From positions 1 through 64,000 of the forward strand of contig NZ_LMXN01000020.1 in NCBI RefSeq assembly GCF_001442615.1: a stretch of DNA of 64,000 nucleotides. Direction: 5' to 3'. The notes below the pieces were generated by a model, which was not told where the DNA came from, did not search any database, and was given only the letters and a program-made list of their open reading frames with translations. The translations under genes and the position numbers were made by a program. The stretch is from Algoriphagus resistens (GTDB lineage: Bacteria > Bacteroidota > Bacteroidia > Cytophagales > Cyclobacteriaceae). Within the stretch, counting starts at the first letter, position 1, and each line of letters starts with the position of its first letter. This document shows positions 56,501-64,000 of this stretch, piece after piece.

Positions 56501-57253
56501 ATGAACACATTAAAAAATAAAGTAGCTCTGATCACGGGTGCATCAAGGGGTATTGGTAAGGCGATAGCTTTACGGTATGCCAAATTAGGTGCGGATATCG
56601 TAGTAAATTACAACAGCAACTCAGCAGCAGCTGAAAGTGTTGTAAAGGAAATTGAAAGTTACAATTGCAAAGCTATAGCGGTAAAAGCGGATATTTCGAA
56701 GCCTGAGCAAATCAATGCTATGTTTGGATTGGCAGTAAGTGCATTTGGCAAAATTGATATTGTTGTGGTAAACGCAGGTTTGGAACTTGTCGGAATACCG
56801 GTTACAGGTTTCAGCGAATCTCAATTTGACAACCTCTTTAATACAAATACCAAAGGTGCTTATTTCACTATGCAGGCAGCTGCCAGACATATTGCAGATA
56901 AGGGCAGGATCCTTTACATTGGGTCAAGTACCGTAGGATTTGCCAATCCGGGTTATGCGATTCATGGCGGTAGCAAAATTGCTCCCATGTATCTTGTCCA
57001 GGTAATGGCAAAAGAATTGGGAATGAGAGGAGTTACTGTAAATGCTATCCTGCCTACTGCAACTGAAGGGGCAGGTATTCATACCGTTGTTGATGCGGAT
57101 TCACCGGTAAGAAAAATGATTCCGGCATTCTACCCTATGGGACGGATGGGAACACCGGAAGATGTGGCAAATGTCGCTGAATTCTTCGCAGGTGAGCTGT
57201 CTTCCTTTGTCAGTGGGCAACAATTGCTTGTAAGCGGTGGCGCACAGGCATAG
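56501..57253 (+). CDS. SDR-family oxidoreductase with altered catalytic Tyr
   Basis: 250 residues. TGASRGIGKAIALRYA (11-26), VNYNSNSA, and VVNAGLELVG. The catalytic Ser is in YIGSSTVGFANPG. Four residues before the conserved Lys (AIHGGSKIAP, near 155-164) the usual Tyr is His (codon CAT), so YxxxK reads HxxxK. Otherwise the fold is intact, with ILPTATEGAG in place of the usual NxVxPG. It may be a catalytically impaired or repurposed SDR, or simply use another residue. Paralogous in family, not in close sequence, to the SDR at 55644. Confidence 0.9.
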   Translation: MNTLKNKVALITGASRGIGKAIALRYAKLGADIVVNYNSNSAAAESVVKEIESYNCKAIAVKADISKPEQINAMFGLAVSAFGKIDIVVVNAGLELVGIPVTGFSESQFDNLFNTNTKGAYFTMQAAARHIADKGRILYIGSSTVGFANPGYAIHGGSKIAPMYLVQVMAKELGMRGVTVNAILPTATEGAGIHTVVDADSPVRKMIPAFYPMGRMGTPEDVANVAEFFAGELSSFVSGQQLLVSGGAQA

Positions 57254-57296
57254 TTACTAATCATATTGCTTTAAATTGGGTCATTAACCTATAGTA

Positions 57297-58193
57297 ATGG
57301 AATATTTCGATATAAATTCCATCTCCGAGCTGCATAGTTTCTTTGGATACGGGAAACCTGTGCATCCGTTGATAACCGTCATCGACCTGACAAAAATTGA
57401 CCGTTCCAAACGGAAGCCAGGGTTCTTTTACAGGTTAAACCTTTATTCAGCTTCCTGCAAAAAGTTTGATGGCGAGATCAACTATGGCAGGGGAACTTAC
57501 GATTTTTCAGAAGGCTCTATGATGTTTACAGCTCCCGGCCAGGTACTGTTACCTGACCCTACTATTGTGGTCCATGAAGGTTGGGGATTATATATGCATC
57601 CTGACTTTCTGAATTCATCACTGAAAGGCCGTGAAATTACTGAGCTTTCGTTTTTTGGTTACGACATAAATGAAGCCCTGCATATTTCCGAGAATGAAAA
57701 ATCGGTTTTAGTAGAATGCCTGAAAAACATAACCAAGGAAATATCCGCGAATATGGACCGGCATACCTATGATTTGATCCTTGCAAACCTGTCATTGCTT
57801 TTCGGTTATTGCAACCGCTTCTATGATAGACAGTTTTTTACCCGCAAGAAAGTGAGTAACGACACAGTCCAAAAATTTGAGAAGATTCTTAATGATTATT
57901 TTGCCCAGGATTCATTGATTGAGACGGGACTCCCGGATGTCAAATATTTTGCATCCAACCTGAACCTCTCACCAAATTATCTGGCAGACCTGCTGACAAA
58001 ATACACTGGAAAAAGTACACTTGAACATATTCATGCAAAGCTGGTAGATAAAGCAAAAGCGCTTTTATGGAGCACAAGCAGATCTGTAAGTGAAATTGCT
58101 TATGATCTTGGATTTGAACATCCATCCCATTTTACCAAGTTATTCAAAGCAAAAGCAGGGATATCCCCTAGATCGTACCGCAATTCAAATTGA
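57297..58193 (+). CDS. AraC-family transcriptional regulator
   Basis: 298 residues. The N-terminal cupin-like domain (about 20-150) includes YGRGTYDFSEGSMMFTAPGQVL. A C-terminal pair of HTH motifs (about 200-297) has VKYFASNLNLSPNYLADLL and SVSEIAYDLGFEHPSHFTKLFKAK, ending GISPRSYR. AraC proteins of this type commonly control neighbouring oxidoreductases in Bacteroidota, and the two SDR genes upstream are on the same strand. The first ATG, 44 bp after the previous stop, is suitable. Confidence 0.93.
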   Translation: MEYFDINSISELHSFFGYGKPVHPLITVIDLTKIDRSKRKPGFFYRLNLYSASCKKFDGEINYGRGTYDFSEGSMMFTAPGQVLLPDPTIVVHEGWGLYMHPDFLNSSLKGREITELSFFGYDINEALHISENEKSVLVECLKNITKEISANMDRHTYDLILANLSLLFGYCNRFYDRQFFTRKKVSNDTVQKFEKILNDYFAQDSLIETGLPDVKYFASNLNLSPNYLADLLTKYTGKSTLEHIHAKLVDKAKALLWSTSRSVSEIAYDLGFEHPSHFTKLFKAKAGISPRSYRNSN

Positions 58194-58299
58194 GTACCTC
58201 TCAGTTGGTTCTACCTTTTCAGGTTTTATGGTATATTAAACTTTGATCGCGTGGAAGGAATTTCATTGCAGGTGATGCTCAACCCCAAAAGGCGCTTAT

Positions 58300-58755
58300 A
58301 TGTCACATAAGGACGACGACGATACTGACCTGAAAAACCTGGCCCTGGCAATGGCTTTACTTGACCCTGACCAAAAGCATAGGGCGGAAGAGTTTGGCAG
58401 GCTTTGCGGCGAGGGATGCAAAAAAGGAGTTCTTGATTTAAGTAAAAAAAAGCTCCTGTTGAACTGGTACGTCAAACCATCGAGTCACGAATTGGTAATG
58501 AAATTACTTGAAGCATTTCTTTTCGGCAAAGTAGAACAGACAGGCGAAACAGTAAATCTGGAAATAGTACATGCGCTGTATGTTAAATTACATCCCGCAG
58601 ACTTTATAGAATGCACCATCGAAGAATTCTTTTTATTGTTGATGTTTCTTTATAGCCTTTGGGCTGACAAATTCGAAAACCTTACCTGGCAATATGACCG
58701 AAAGGAATTCGAGGAAGATGTGATCAAGGGATTTTTTGGTAGAATAGCGGGTTAG
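58300..58755 (+). CDS. Hypothetical protein
   Basis: 151 residues, acidic start (MSHKDDDDTDL) and a mostly helical pattern, without signal peptide or membrane segment. Two Cys in CGEGC (near 45-50) and a hydrophobic stretch FLLLMFLYSLWADKFENLTW (near 121-140) stand out. I recognise no family. The composition looks coding and the gene is well spaced (107 bp after the AraC gene). Confidence 0.65.
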   Translation: MSHKDDDDTDLKNLALAMALLDPDQKHRAEEFGRLCGEGCKKGVLDLSKKKLLLNWYVKPSSHELVMKLLEAFLFGKVEQTGETVNLEIVHALYVKLHPADFIECTIEEFFLLLMFLYSLWADKFENLTWQYDRKEFEEDVIKGFFGRIAG

Positions 58756-59331
58756 CCCGATAGGTCAGAATCAAACCCTATTCGACAATAAAAATGGGCG
58801 ATTAAATACCAATATCGTTTTGTACAACTTCTAACTCTTCAGAGAATAGGCACCTCTCCTGGACTTTATATAACTTCAGCCTTTCTCCCCTATTTGGGTC
58901 AATATAGAACATCATCTTGCTCAATTGCCCCAGTAAATGCTTTACTCTTGGTAATTCAAAAATTTAACCTGGTTACTCTCGATATACTGAGCATAAGAAC
59001 AGTTCCTAAAAATTTAGTACTTCGAAATGTCCTTCTTAAGCGTAATAAAGTATCTGTTTGAGCCTTCTCCACTTTATCAAGCATGAATAACGGTTATAAT
59101 CCTTGTCGAGAATTGCTATTCCATATTCTGGAAACTCCATAACTTTGAGAAACATGGTTTTATTGGTTATACATGGTATTGAAAAACTGAAACACCACTA
59201 TTATCGAGTTACCATTATCTGTATCTTAGTTAGGAATAACCTATACTTGCTGGGGTAATATCAACTGTTAATTTATAGGTAAAACAAGTAACAGTCCTTG
59301 CTTCTCCAAAAAGAAACCAGCCATAGATTAA
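58756..59331. other. Intergenic region with a short coding-like remnant
   Basis: About 575 bp. On the minus strand 58802-58963 is one open frame (54 codons, no start at its head, an ATG at 58915) with protein-like composition: MMFYIDPNRGERLKLYKVQE and the end EVVQNDIGI. It could be the tail of a lost gene. The rest is A+T rich with no clear feature. Confidence 0.4.
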
Positions 59332-60255
59332 CTACAGCTTCTTCAAGCTAATGTTTCTCCATCTTGAAACAGCACCAGGCTTCCATCTATCTTTTCCCAT
59401 TCCGGGATCGTTATCGTGTACTTCAAGTGAAATATGTCCTTTCTGCCCTAGAAAGTCAGCTATATCTTCCTTGTCATAATTTGGATGAACGATTCTAGCG
59501 GTGTCCAGTTCACAGATTTTTACGCCGTTTATCCAAGTAGTTAAGTAAGGATGTTTTCCTTCACACCGAATTTTAAAGGTATTCCATGTACCCCATTTCC
59601 AGGTCTCTAAAAATTCCTCAACGGGCGCAGAATATGCTAATAGTTTGATTTTAGCATCAGTAACTTGTTCGATTGTTGTTGATGGAATTTCCCGAACTAA
59701 GCCTATTGGATTTCCATTTGCATCATAATGTGCGTCAAAATTATAAGGTAATGCATGAAAACCAGCTAATCCGTTTCCATAAAAACCACCAATTCCCCCT
59801 GATTTCCTATGATCGACAAGTACCTGATAACCTGGACTTCCTTCGGGTCGGGCTCTTAAAAGAATACCGGTATCAATAGGCCAATCCGGATTTGCATCAA
59901 TTAATAATTCAAAATCGTCATATTTCTCATCAGTAACCAAATAACTTCCAAGGCCTTCCTTGTCCTGCCCTCCTGTGATAATTCCATTTTCAATTGTCCA
60001 TTTACCTTTACTTGTGAGTGCACGTTTATATCCCACTTTACTTTTATCTGGTTGGGGTCCTCCGGGATACAGAGGTGCCGGTATTCGTGAGGAAGTATGC
60101 CATCCCTGAAGCGTATTACCTTTGATTAAATTTACAAACCCATCTTCAGGAACATCATTAAGAATTGGTTTGCCCTGAATTATACCGTAACCCGAGATTA
60201 GGCAGGTTGCCGCCAAAGAACTTTTTTGCAGAAAATTTCGCCTTTTCATAAACAT
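59332..60255 (-). CDS. DUF1080/3-keto-disaccharide hydrolase-like protein, Tat signal
   Basis: 307 residues (a second ATG at 60249 is equally possible). The start MKRRNFLQKSSLAATCLISG is a twin-arginine signal. The body is a concanavalin-like sandwich of the DUF1080 family: GKWTIENGIITGGQD (about 85-100), DFELLIDANPDWPIDTGILLRA, WKWGTWNTFKIRCEG and TTWINGVKICEL. Known members hydrolyse 3-keto-glycosides, which arise when GMC- or other dehydrogenases oxidise sugars, so a link with the GMC pair at 42034-44487 is plausible but not shown. It lies downstream of a hybrid regulator on the same strand. Confidence 0.88.
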   Translation of the reverse strand: MFMKRRNFLQKSSLAATCLISGYGIIQGKPILNDVPEDGFVNLIKGNTLQGWHTSSRIPAPLYPGGPQPDKSKVGYKRALTSKGKWTIENGIITGGQDKEGLGSYLVTDEKYDDFELLIDANPDWPIDTGILLRARPEGSPGYQVLVDHRKSGGIGGFYGNGLAGFHALPYNFDAHYDANGNPIGLVREIPSTTIEQVTDAKIKLLAYSAPVEEFLETWKWGTWNTFKIRCEGKHPYLTTWINGVKICELDTARIVHPNYDKEDIADFLGQKGHISLEVHDNDPGMGKDRWKPGAVSRWRNISLKKL

Positions 60256-60654
60256 AGATTTTTATTATAAAACAACGGGAACAAGCTGAAAGCTATTCTT
60301 TTCCTATTTTTACATTGGCTTTATTATAGTGAGGGTTAATTAATTCTCTTACCAAATCAACTGACCCGCAAAGATTACCCTCTTGTTCCGACAAATTAAG
60401 TAAGATTCTTACGGTCGGAACCAAGGCATATTTCAATAAAAGCAATGATATTTTCACAATTGGGGGTGGCAGGTTGGACTAACTCTGCTGGTAAACAAAA
60501 TATGATCGCTCATTGGACGCTGAGTCAGGTACGGTTGATTCTTTTTTTGGTACCGTCTGGGAACCTAGCGTCAGTAAAGCAAATAGATCCTGGGAAGCTT
60601 GATAATGTGTCAGCACACAGTTCCATGCGGGAAGATGACGGTACGAATTAATAA
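60256..60654. other. Spacer between hybrid regulator and DUF1080 gene, with a compound palindrome
   Basis: About 400 bp. At 60383-60425, CTTGTTCCGAC and GTCGGAACCAAG (one extra base) enclose a second palindrome, GTAAG-ATT-CTTAC, with its centre near 60406. It is about 130 bp upstream of the DUF1080 ATG. It has no U-run, so an operator for the neighbouring regulator is more likely than a terminator. Short ORFs here look non-coding. Confidence 0.5.
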
Positions 60655-63600
60655 TCAATTATTGCTTCCATCCTGAATTTTTCCTTCTGGATTTTTCTTG
60701 GCGTACTCAGATGGGCTTACACCGAACTGTTTTTTAAAACAGGTTCTAAAGTACTGAAGATCGTTAAATCCGACTTCATAAGTAACTTCTGAAACATTAA
60801 ATTGTTGATGTTTTAATAATTGGGCTGCTCTTTTTAATCGGATATTACGAATGAATTCCACTGCTGTCTGACCAGTTAACGCTTTTATTTTTCTATATAA
60901 GGGCATACGACTCATGGCCACATCCCTTCCCAAATCCTCCACACGATACTCAGGATCTGAAATATTTTCCTCAATACTTTGAAGTACCTTTTTCAGAAAT
61001 ATTTCATCAAGCGGAGTAATGGCTATTTCGTTGGGCTCCAGAACCAATTTATTATTCTGGGTAAACCGTTCCCTAAGGATTTCTCTTGATTTTATAAGGT
61101 TCTTTACCCTAACTTCCAGCTCATTGGAATCGAAGGGTTTAGAGACATAGTCGTCGGCGCCAGTTTCCAATCCAATAATTTTATTTTCAGAATTCGCCTG
61201 GGCGGTTAATAAAATTATTGGTATATGAGAAGTTTGGATGTTGTTTTTCAATGACCTGCACATATCTACCCCATTCATCTTAGGCATCAGTATATCAGAA
61301 ATGATTAAATCCGGCAATTTATCAAGACCCATTTTCAGGCCCTCTACCCCATTCACAGCTTCTATGACATGATAATTTCCTTTTAATCTTGTTTTTAAAT
61401 ATGTCCGCAAATCATCATTATCCTCCACCAATAAAATTAAAGGGATACCCTTTTCTCTTGATTCATTCTCATCAGTTGAAGCTATTATTTCTTCTTCTTC
61501 CAATTGTACCAAATCCATAGCAGAAAGATTTTTATAGGATGATTCCCAACTTCTATCTGCTAGTTCCTTTTCATTAAAATGCTCTTTCCCAAGTGGTAAC
61601 AGCACTTTAAAGGAAGTGCCAGCACCAACAATACTTTCTACTTCAATTTTACCTTTGTGTAGTTCTACCAATTCTTTGGTCAGGGATAAACCTATACCAG
61701 AGCCTTCTTTGTCCCCTGGATGTACACGATGCGCCACCTGATAAAAATGGTCGAAAATATAATTTAAACTATCTTCTGGTATGCCTATTCCACTATCTGA
61801 CACACTTATTTCTACATAATGAGATGATCTCTGAGTACTATTGATTGTTTCCTCTGGCTCGTTTACAATTTTTACTGACAAAATAATTTCTCCCGAATCT
61901 GTAAATTTAAAAGCATTTGAAAGTAGATTAATAATAATTATTTCAAGCTTATCGCGATCAACATATACCTGAATAGGCTCTTCATCCTCAGGATAGGTAA
62001 AAGAATAGGTTAACCGTTTTTTCTGAGCATAGGATTCAAAGGACGAAAAAAGAGGTTTAAGAAAATCTACAAGGCTTATTTTGGATGCCGTGAACGTCAT
62101 TTTACCTGAATCTAATCTCGATAAATCAAGAAGTTGATTAATTAGTCTTAGCAACCTCTTTGCATTTCGAATCATGATTTGAAAATGACTCCTTAAATCC
62201 CCCTGAATATTACCACTATACATGTCTTGAAGTGGACTTAATATTAATGTAAGGGGCGTACGGAATTCATGTGAGATGTTGGCAAAAAAATTGGATTTTA
62301 ATCTCTCCATTTCCTGCATTTTGATTAATTCCATATGCTCCAGTTTCAAATCACTCCGTAGTTTTAACTGCCTTATCAAGGTTTGACGGTACCAGATCAA
62401 TACACCTACAAGGGACAGGCCATACAGGGTATAAGCCCAGCCTGTTTTCCACCAGGGAGGCGTAATTATCAGTTTTAAAGAAGGAGCTGCTTTGTTCCAG
62501 TTCCCATGGGTATGGGTGCTAGTAACGCGGAACGTGTACGTTCCCGGTGGCACTTTAGAATAATTTGCATTCCTCTGACTTCCTCCGTCCTGCCACCCTT
62601 TATCATATCCTTCCAAAATATAGGAATACATGTTTTGGGAACCGTGTGAAAAATTTAACGCGACGAATCCTATAGTAAAGTTATTCTGATCATAGGCAAG
62701 AATAATTTCATCTGTCTCGCTGATGTGCTTACGTAATGGTGAGTTCTCCTGGTTCGGCTTGATTAACCTATTATCTACCTTAATTTCTGTTAGATAAAGT
62801 GGGTAGTCAAAGGATTTATCTTTTATGTCTTCAGGCCAGAAAGCATTAAATCCGTTCACACCTCCAAAAAGGAGTTCTCCTGCTTTGGTCTTTAAGTAAG
62901 AACCCCTAATAAACTCCTGTGATTGTAAACCATCTTCGGTTGAATAATTCTTGAAATTCTCTGAAATAGGATTAAACATGCTCAAACCTTGATTCGTGCT
63001 AAGCCAGAGAAGACCCTTATTATCTTCTAAAATCCCATGAATTACATTATCAGGTAATCCATCTTTTTTATGATAAACATGAAATGAATTATTTTGATAA
63101 TCAAATTTATTTAAGCCTTTCCAGCTACCTATCCAAAGATTATTGTTACTGTCCTCAGTAATAGTATTGATAATATTACTACTCAAACTGCCAGGGCTAT
63201 GGGAATCATGTTTATAATGGGAAAAAGTGACTTGGTTTTTCCCTCCCCAATGCATTAAATTTAGTCCACCCCCATCAGTTCCAATCCATAAATTCCTTCT
63301 ACTATCCTCAAATAACATAGTAATCTTGTTATTACTGATGCTTGTTTCATTATTAGGATTATAGTTATAATGAACGAAGGAATCTGTGTTAGGATCAAAA
63401 AGGTTCACTCCCCCCAAAAAAACACCAATCCACAATTTACCATAGCTATCTTCAAGCATTGTAAAAATATTATTTCCACTAATACTGGTGGGGTCAGCTG
63501 AATTGTGTGCATAACGCTTGAATGTACTTGTTTCTTCATCAAATAGATTAAGTCCACCTCCCCAGGTACCCACCCATAAATTTTTCTGGCTATCAAATAA

Positions 63601-64000
63601 TAGAGAAAGCACGGAATTGCTACCCAGGCTATTAGCCATCGTAGGGTCATGATTATAGTGGGTATAGGTATTGTTTTCTCTGTCATAGTAACTTAACCCC
63701 CCGCCGTCTGTCCCAATCCAAAGGTTCCCCAAATCATCTTCTAAAAAACATGTAACGTCTTTATTACTTAACGTATAATTTCCTGAAGGCTTTATGCTAA
63801 TGTGGTTGAAGTTTTGTTGATGCTGATTCCAATTATCTAAGCCCCGGTTCCGTGCCCCTATCCACATTGTTCCGTCATGGTCCCTAAAAATAGACCATAT
63901 TGAGTTGCTACTTATGCTGTATGGATCAAGTGGATCAGGATATAGATTTGTAAAGACATTTTGCTTTACATCATAAATTGAAAGACCTCCGACCTGGGTA
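60655..64000 (-). CDS. Hybrid two-component system protein (HTCS), 5' end outside window
   Basis: The frame continues past the right edge (sequence before 63867 still reads a Reg_prop repeat), so the start and signal peptide are missing; 1115 residues are visible. N-terminal half: Reg_prop propeller repeats with LWIGTDGGGLSYYD, LWVGTWGGGLNLFD and similar. Then a Y_Y_Y domain (near 62700-62480), one TM (GWAYTLYGLSLVGVLIWY), HisKA with ANISHEFRTPLTLI, HATPase with NLLSNAFKFTDSG, SDSGIGI and GSGIGLSLTKE, a receiver with DLIISDILMPKMNG and SKPF, and a C-terminal AraC HTH. Periplasmic sensing of a saccharide leads directly to DNA binding. The next gene on this strand is the DUF1080 protein, a likely target. 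Confidence 0.95.
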   Translation of the reverse strand, partial: TQVGGLSIYDVKQNVFTNLYPDPLDPYSISSNSIWSIFRDHDGTMWIGARNRGLDNWNQHQQNFNHISIKPSGNYTLSNKDVTCFLEDDLGNLWIGTDGGGLSYYDRENNTYTHYNHDPTMANSLGSNSVLSLLFDSQKNLWVGTWGGGLNLFDEETSTFKRYAHNSADPTSISGNNIFTMLEDSYGKLWIGVFLGGVNLFDPNTDSFVHYNYNPNNETSISNNKITMLFEDSRRNLWIGTDGGGLNLMHWGGKNQVTFSHYKHDSHSPGSLSSNIINTITEDSNNNLWIGSWKGLNKFDYQNNSFHVYHKKDGLPDNVIHGILEDNKGLLWLSTNQGLSMFNPISENFKNYSTEDGLQSQEFIRGSYLKTKAGELLFGGVNGFNAFWPEDIKDKSFDYPLYLTEIKVDNRLIKPNQENSPLRKHISETDEIILAYDQNNFTIGFVALNFSHGSQNMYSYILEGYDKGWQDGGSQRNANYSKVPPGTYTFRVTSTHTHGNWNKAAPSLKLIITPPWWKTGWAYTLYGLSLVGVLIWYRQTLIRQLKLRSDLKLEHMELIKMQEMERLKSNFFANISHEFRTPLTLILSPLQDMYSGNIQGDLRSHFQIMIRNAKRLLRLINQLLDLSRLDSGKMTFTASKISLVDFLKPLFSSFESYAQKKRLTYSFTYPEDEEPIQVYVDRDKLEIIIINLLSNAFKFTDSGEIILSVKIVNEPEETINSTQRSSHYVEISVSDSGIGIPEDSLNYIFDHFYQVAHRVHPGDKEGSGIGLSLTKELVELHKGKIEVESIVGAGTSFKVLLPLGKEHFNEKELADRSWESSYKNLSAMDLVQLEEEEIIASTDENESREKGIPLILLVEDNDDLRTYLKTRLKGNYHVIEAVNGVEGLKMGLDKLPDLIISDILMPKMNGVDMCRSLKNNIQTSHIPIILLTAQANSENKIIGLETGADDYVSKPFDSNELEVRVKNLIKSREILRERFTQNNKLVLEPNEIAITPLDEIFLKKVLQSIEENISDPEYRVEDLGRDVAMSRMPLYRKIKALTGQTAVEFIRNIRLKRAAQLLKHQQFNVSEVTYEVGFNDLQYFRTCFKKQFGVSPSEYAKKNPEGKIQDGSNN

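Noticed and set aside
60445-60651. Plus-strand ORF of 68 codons between DUF1080 and the hybrid regulator
   Set aside because: No domain-like pattern; it lies in a regulatory-looking spacer close to a palindrome.
49841-64000. Right attachment site copy of the tRNA-Pro 3' end
   Set aside because: I looked for TTCGAATCC/CCACCCCG downstream and saw no second copy, so the right border of the element cannot be placed.
1-64000. CRISPR array
   Set aside because: No series of short direct repeats with uniform spacers was seen; the only tandem repeats are the 710-bp, 91-bp and 17-bp units described.

Overview
The window looks like chromosomal DNA of a marine or environmental Bacteroidota, most likely a member of Cyclobacteriaceae (Algoriphagus/Cyclobacterium/Echinicola-like; this is inference from gene content, no marker gene is present). 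The signs are SusC/SusD pairs, a FecR/ECF sigma pair, a GLPGLI-family protein, a hybrid two-component regulator with a Reg_prop propeller, a type IX secretion C-terminal sorting domain, several LytTR regulators, and -7 boxes of the TAnnTTTG type (clearest in front of tRNA-Pro).

Region 1 (1-18.5 kb): a very large secreted repeat protein of surface-adhesin type runs on the minus strand and leaves the window at base 1. Its distal part holds a perfect 710-bp repeat (1-710 = 2080-2789). The reading frame breaks exactly at the inner edge of the second copy, so either the gene is broken or the assembly is misjoined. The same region holds a smaller secreted T9SS protein with related N-terminal modules, two paralogous LytTR response regulators, a 7-TM protein with a histidine-box dimerisation domain but no ATPase domain, a stand-alone receiver, and a soluble PAS/GAF histidine kinase. 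It reads as a surface-protein locus with its own dense signalling set.

Region 2 (18.5-27.7 kb): a two-cupin secreted protein diverges from a YceI-family protein. A GLPGLI protein plus TonB-type receptor operon diverges from a histidine kinase/OmpR regulator operon, and between them lie three GTTAAC sites at exact 10-bp spacing. A SAM methyltransferase follows.

Region 3 (27.7-41.8 kb, all minus strand): ECF sigma, FecR anti-sigma, SusC with STN domain, SusD, three S1-type sulfatases (CTPSR, CTPSR, CAPTR) and a PhoD-like metallophosphatase. This is a substrate-sensing uptake and desulfation locus without visible glycosidases. Upstream, a GMC oxidoreductase and its gluconate-2-dehydrogenase-subunit-3-like partner (42.0-44.5 kb) form a sugar or alcohol oxidation unit.

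Region 4 (44.8-53.1 kb): mobile DNA. It holds a decayed IS200/IS605-type tnpB with a frameshift and preserved end structures, an AraC regulator with an outer-membrane receptor, a 91-bp tandem repeat upstream of a small lipoprotein, and tRNA-Pro(TGG) followed by a Bacteroidetes-type tyrosine recombinase, an HTH excisionase-like protein, a small mobile-element protein, a RadC-like JAB protein and a remnant resembling DUF932. No right attachment site was found.

Region 5 (53.2-64 kb): a Crp/Fnr regulator, a second GMC oxidoreductase, two SDR dehydrogenases (the second with His where the catalytic Tyr is expected), an AraC regulator and an unknown small protein. It ends with a Tat-exported DUF1080/3-keto-disaccharide-hydrolase-like protein downstream of a hybrid two-component regulator that runs off the right edge.
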